Shown: positions 60,137 through 64,000 of the stretch, one piece after another
Layout: the number at the start of each line of letters is the position of its first letter
Position numbering within the stretch: the stretch's first letter is position 1
Assembly: GCA_018894105.1 (NCBI GenBank)
Contig: CM032133.1
Coordinates: 11,298,501-11,362,500 of the forward strand
DNA: 64,000 nucleotides
Direction: 5' to 3'
Origin: Jacaranda mimosifolia
Taxonomy: Eukaryota > Streptophyta > Magnoliopsida > Lamiales > Bignoniaceae
Position numbers and translations under genes: made by a program
The notes under the pieces: generated by a model
Seen by the model: only the letters and a program-made list of their open reading frames with translations
Database searches by the model: none
What the model was told of the DNA's origin: nothing

Positions 60137-60520
60137 AGTATGCATCTGATGTTCAACTCTTTGAAACTTTGGTTTTTTTACTTTTCCTTACAAGCGACTT
60201 GGCTCGTGTTAGCTCTGAGAAGTCAGGAAGATTGTCTGAAAGAAGATGTTTGCTGTTAAAGTTGACAGTAAGAGGGAACAAGCTAGTTGTCACCTTCTTT
60301 CCCCCATCCCCCACCCACTTGTGTGCTGATTACACCTTCAATTTCTGGTTTTGTTCCATTGGTTAGCTAATCTACAGAGATGTTTTCAGTGTTGGTATAA
60401 ATTTAAAATCAACGATTAATTTTAACGATTCCATGAAACCAGTTGCCTCTATCTCGTTAATTTCTTCAAGATTATTTGGTGACGTCTTAATATATAACCT
60501 CTTTGTATTCCGATTCAGCT
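60137..60520 (+). other. TST 3' UTR and short intergenic gap
   Basis: No gene. T-rich sequence after the stop; I cannot pick a confident polyadenylation site. Only about 0.4 kb separate the stop codon from the neighbouring retroelement. Confidence 0.5.
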
Positions 60521-61172
60521 TGCCAGGAACCAAGAAGATAAAAATGAAAATACAAATAAGTAAGAAAAAATGTAATCTATTTCTGACCTTCTGTGCATGA
60601 GATGGACTCCAAAGAATGTTAGGTTAGTCCCAAAGGTTCTTGTTGGAGGTGGACTACCCACAGGAGTTATGGCCAATGAAAAAGGAATCGCAATCCATCT
60701 AATCAATTTCACTAGATTTATCTGAGGTGAAAAGTGAAACTATAAAAGAAAAGAAATTACAAGGGCAAGCATATATACGTATACATGTCCATTTATTTAG
60801 TTAGAGAGGATAATAAGTGGCAAAGATGTTAAGATTTAGCTTAGAAATCCTTATAAAGCTATTCTGAGATTGAGGATTTAAGAAGAAAAAAGGAAAAAAG
60901 TTGCAGAGAGGATTGTGAAGAATGAAAATTACACTCAATAGCAATGTTCTCCAAAATTGTTTTTCAAGTCTGTATCTACACTTATTTATAGCTCTCCGAC
61001 TACTAGATGGCAGCACCCAAACAGTACTGTTTCAGCAAAGTCATCACTTCCTTATTTTGATCATGCTAACGCTAACTCCAAAACTTGCGACTTCACATTC
61101 TTGTCACACTTTTTCTCTTTTCCCCTTTATTTTTACTTCTATTTTATTTCTAGAATTTTGCTGCTCATGACA
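60521..61172 (-). repeat. Probable LTR of the chromovirus (652 bp)
   Basis: On the minus strand it starts TGTCATGAGC just after the pol tail, contains a promoter-like GCTATAAATAAG (about 60980-60992) and can end at TTCCTGGCA (60521). TG...CA ends and short inverted termini (TGTCA/TGGCA) fit an LTR. The partner LTR is outside the window, so ends are unconfirmed. Confidence 0.5.
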
Positions 61173-64000
61173 ATGCTCCTCTCTTCAAGAAGAGTCTTGC
61201 CCCTAAGACTATATTTGCGAAAATTGGACTGAAATGGTATCCCAATCCTCCCATGTAGCTTCACTTGTGAGTAGGTAAGTCCACTGAATGAGAAGTTGTG
61301 GCACAGCTACATTATTTCTCTTGACCAACCTTTTGCTCAATATCTTTACAGGTTCTAGTAAGATTTTCCCTTCCTGATCCATTGGTGGGATGCTTGAAGC
61401 AGTCTAGACTGTAGAACTAACATGTTTTTTGAAGGGATACATGAATGACTAGATGTATTTTAGTTGGATTGGGCAAGTGAAGCAGATAAGCTACTGATCC
61501 CACAACTTCAATCACTTGGGAAGGCCCTGCAAACTTGGGACTCAACTTCCATAATTTGCTTTTGTGGAGAGAATGCTGTCTGTATGGTTTAAGCTTCAAG
61601 TATACCCAATCCCCAATGCTGAAACTCCTTTCTGACCTATTTTTATCAGCATAGAACTTCATCTTTGTTGAGCCAATTGAAGATGTTGTTTGATATGCTG
61701 ATCAATATATTGCTTTTGTTTCATCAACTCTTCTACTCCTGCTACTGAAGTCTGCATGTGTGGTCCAATACTCAACTGAGGTGGCTTACAGCCATACAAT
61801 GCCTCAAAAAGAGTCATAGCAATAGATGTATGTAAGGTTGAATTGTACCACCATTCTGCTAGTGGCAACCAAGTAGTCCACTTCTTTGGGGCAGTACCTG
61901 CCATACATCTCAAATAATTTTCAAGACATTAGTTAACACGTTTGGTTTGACCATCGGTTTGGGGATGGTACGAGGTACTGAGGTGTTGTTGTATTCCCAA
62001 AACAGACAATAATTTCCTCCAAAATTTGCTCACAAAAATTGTATCACGATTTGTGGTTATGCTATTTGGTAACCCATGCAATTTATAGAAAACATCCAGG
62101 AATATAGTGGCTAATGTGGAGGCTGTGTATGAATGAGATAAGGCGATGAAATGGCCATACTTAATGTATCGATCAACAATTACCCAGATTGTGTCCTTAT
62201 TTTTTGATAGAGGGAGCTTCTCAATAAAGTCCATGGTAATGTGCATCCAAGCTTAGCTAGGGATAGGTAACGGCTGTAGGAGACCAGGTGGCTTAACATG
62301 CTCGTTCTTGCATTGTTGACAAACTGGACACTGTGATACAAATGAATGAACTGATTGTCTAAGACCAGGCCAATAGAAGACACTTTAGACTCTCTAAAAT
62401 GTGATGTGTCTGCTAGAATACCCTCCAAAACTAGAAGAATGGAATGGCTCAACAATTTTTTCTCTTAGTGTAGTGTGTGCCCCCACATACAACCTCACTT
62501 TATATCTAATTAAACCATCAATAATAGAATAATAGGAAACATTATAAGGATACAAAGCTCGATCAGCCAGCACCTCTTGAGCAAAGGGAATCCTCTTCAT
62601 AGTTGTGTTGTAACTCTTCTACCATAAAGGTTTCAATATAGTGACTGCATTGCAACTTACTTCTTCCTAAACCTGTCTAGAAAGTGCATCTGCCGCTTTG
62701 TTTTCCACCCCCTTCTTATTCTCAATTTTGTAATCATAGCACATCAGCTTAGTCATATACTTTTGCTGCAATGGAGTTGAAATTTTTTGCTCTAAGAGAT
62801 ACTTGAGGCTATTCTAATCGGTCTTGATTATAAATTGAGAATGCATCAAATAAGGCCTCCATTTCTCTACCGCCAGGAGAATGGCCATGAATTCCTTCTC
62901 ATACACCAAAAGTCCCAAGTTCTTTGGTCCCAAAGCTTTACATATATAAGAAAGAGGATGACTATCTTGTGTTAAGATTGCTCCCAATCCAGAATAACAC
63001 GCATCTGTCTCTTGTGTAAAGATTTTGTTGAAATCTGGTAGACGAAGTACAGGTGCCAAACACATGGCTTGCTTCAACTGTTCAAAGGCTTTTTCTAAGT
63101 CTAAACTCCATTTGAACCTTCATTTCTTAGTCATATCAATTAGGGGTTTAGCAATAATCCTATAATATCTTACAAATTTCCTATAATAGCTCGTTAACCC
63201 AAGGAAGCCTCTCAACTTCTTAAGATTCTGCGGTTTTGGCCATTCCATCATTGCTTGGATTTTGCTAAGATATGCTCTAACTCCTTTATAGATGATCAAA
63301 TGACCTAAATATTCTATTTCAGTTTTTCCAAAGGCACATTTAGATTCTTTAGCATACAGTTTGTTTTCTTGTAGCCTTTTAAACACTAATTCTAGATGCT
63401 CCTTACAGCTTTCAATTTCTGGACTGTAGATTAGAATATCATCAAAAAATACAAGTACAAAGTCTCTTAAGTAATCCTTGAATACTGTGTTCATCAAGGA
63501 CTGAAATGTGGTCGGTGCATTAGTTAATCCAAAAGCATAACCCTAAACTCATAATGTCCAGACACAATAACGAAAGCCATCTTACCTATATCACTCTCAT
63601 GCACCCTTATTTGATGATAACCTGCTCGGAGGTCAATTTTAGAGAAGACTTTAGCATTGCTCAGTTCATCTAATAGATCATCCACCAAGGGAATTGGAAA
63701 ACTATCCTTCACAGTAAGGGAATTAAGCTTCCTAAAATCTTCACAAAACTGCCAACTCCCATATTTTTTCTTAACTAAGAGTACTAGAGATGAATAAGGG
63801 CCATTACTGGGTCGTATAATTCCTGTTTGCAACATTTCTTGCACTAACTTCTCTATTTCTTTTCTTTGTAGGTATGGGTATCTATATGATGTAGTTTGAA
63901 TGGTTGAGTGTTTGGTTTCGGAGGTATTTTGTGGTCATGAGTTCTATTTGGTGGCAATCCTTTGGGCTTTTGAAACACAGATTGATACTTCCCTAACAAA
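61173..64000 (-). pseudogene. pol: Chromovirus (Ty3/gypsy) pol, cut by the window edge
   Basis: Minus strand, entering at 64000. RT: IDLRAGYHQIRVHESDIGKM (about 63640-63582), FVLVFFDDILIYSPEIES (63460-63410) with intact FFDD, LGHLI and LRGFLGLTSYYRKFVRYYRI. RNase H: FTQETDACYSGLGAILTQDS and YEKEFMAILLAVEKW (63015-62870). Integrase: MDFIEKLPLSKNKDTIWVIV (62240), ITTNRDTIF (about 62055), YHPQTDGQTKRVN (about 61967-61929), then LPLAEWWYNSTLHTS. C-terminal: IGDWVYLKLKPYRQHSLHKS (61600), and a chromodomain-like end IQWTYLLTSEATWEDWDTIS (about 61290-61230). Scattered stops and frameshifts. The second catalytic Asp (TDRD to TNRD) and the Glu (QTER to QTKR) of integrase are both changed. The chromodomain tail marks a chromovirus. 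Confidence 0.9.

Overview
The window is nuclear DNA of a flowering plant, probably a eudicot. It is AT-rich, most of its length is plant LTR-retrotransposon sequence (Ty1/copia, Ty3/gypsy Tat and chromovirus types), and it holds one host gene with GT-AG introns: a tonoplast sugar transporter of the TST/TMT (monosaccharide-sensing protein) family at 55966-60136, five exons, open for 711 residues. I cannot name the species. I saw no tRNA, rRNA, CRISPR array or bacterial-type gene.

Left part (1-26468). A copia family with LTRs of about 2.2 kb is nested in itself. Copia-1 enters from the left edge and ends at 20573. Its 3' LTR (3555-4078 plus 18880-20573) is split by Copia-2 (4079-18874), which is flanked by the duplication ATACC. 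Copia-2 is a chain of LTR and internal segments with decayed gag and pol. It carries a solo LTR of a second family (6921-9984, duplication TTGGA) and a Tourist-like MITE (15162-15503). To the right lie minus-strand gypsy remains (20574-24060) and 2.4 kb of AT-rich sequence.

Middle part (26469-54290). Tat-A (26469-46458) is a gypsy element of the Tat type. It has been enlarged from about 10.2 kb to 20 kb by five later insertions: three solo copia LTRs, one solo LTR of the second family and one MITE, all with target-site duplications. Tat-B (48064-54290, duplication ATTAT) is a compact Tat element with gag but no pol. Both Tat elements carry, between the sense genes and the 3' LTR, an antisense gene that appears to be spliced. 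One phase-0 intron falls at the same place in both.

Right part (54291-64000). AT-rich repeats and a G-run are followed by the TST gene with its own TATA box. About 0.4 kb after its stop codon, a chromovirus in the opposite orientation begins with a probable LTR (60521-61172) and pol (61173 to beyond the window).

Function. Apart from the TST gene, which should load sugars into the vacuole by proton antiport, everything coding is a decayed mobile element. The most unusual signals are (1) a row of six hairpins with compensating changes in the copia LTR, and (2) the conserved intron in the antisense gene of the two Tat elements. Boundaries were placed by comparing copies within the window by eye; family names come from recognised protein motifs, not from a search.
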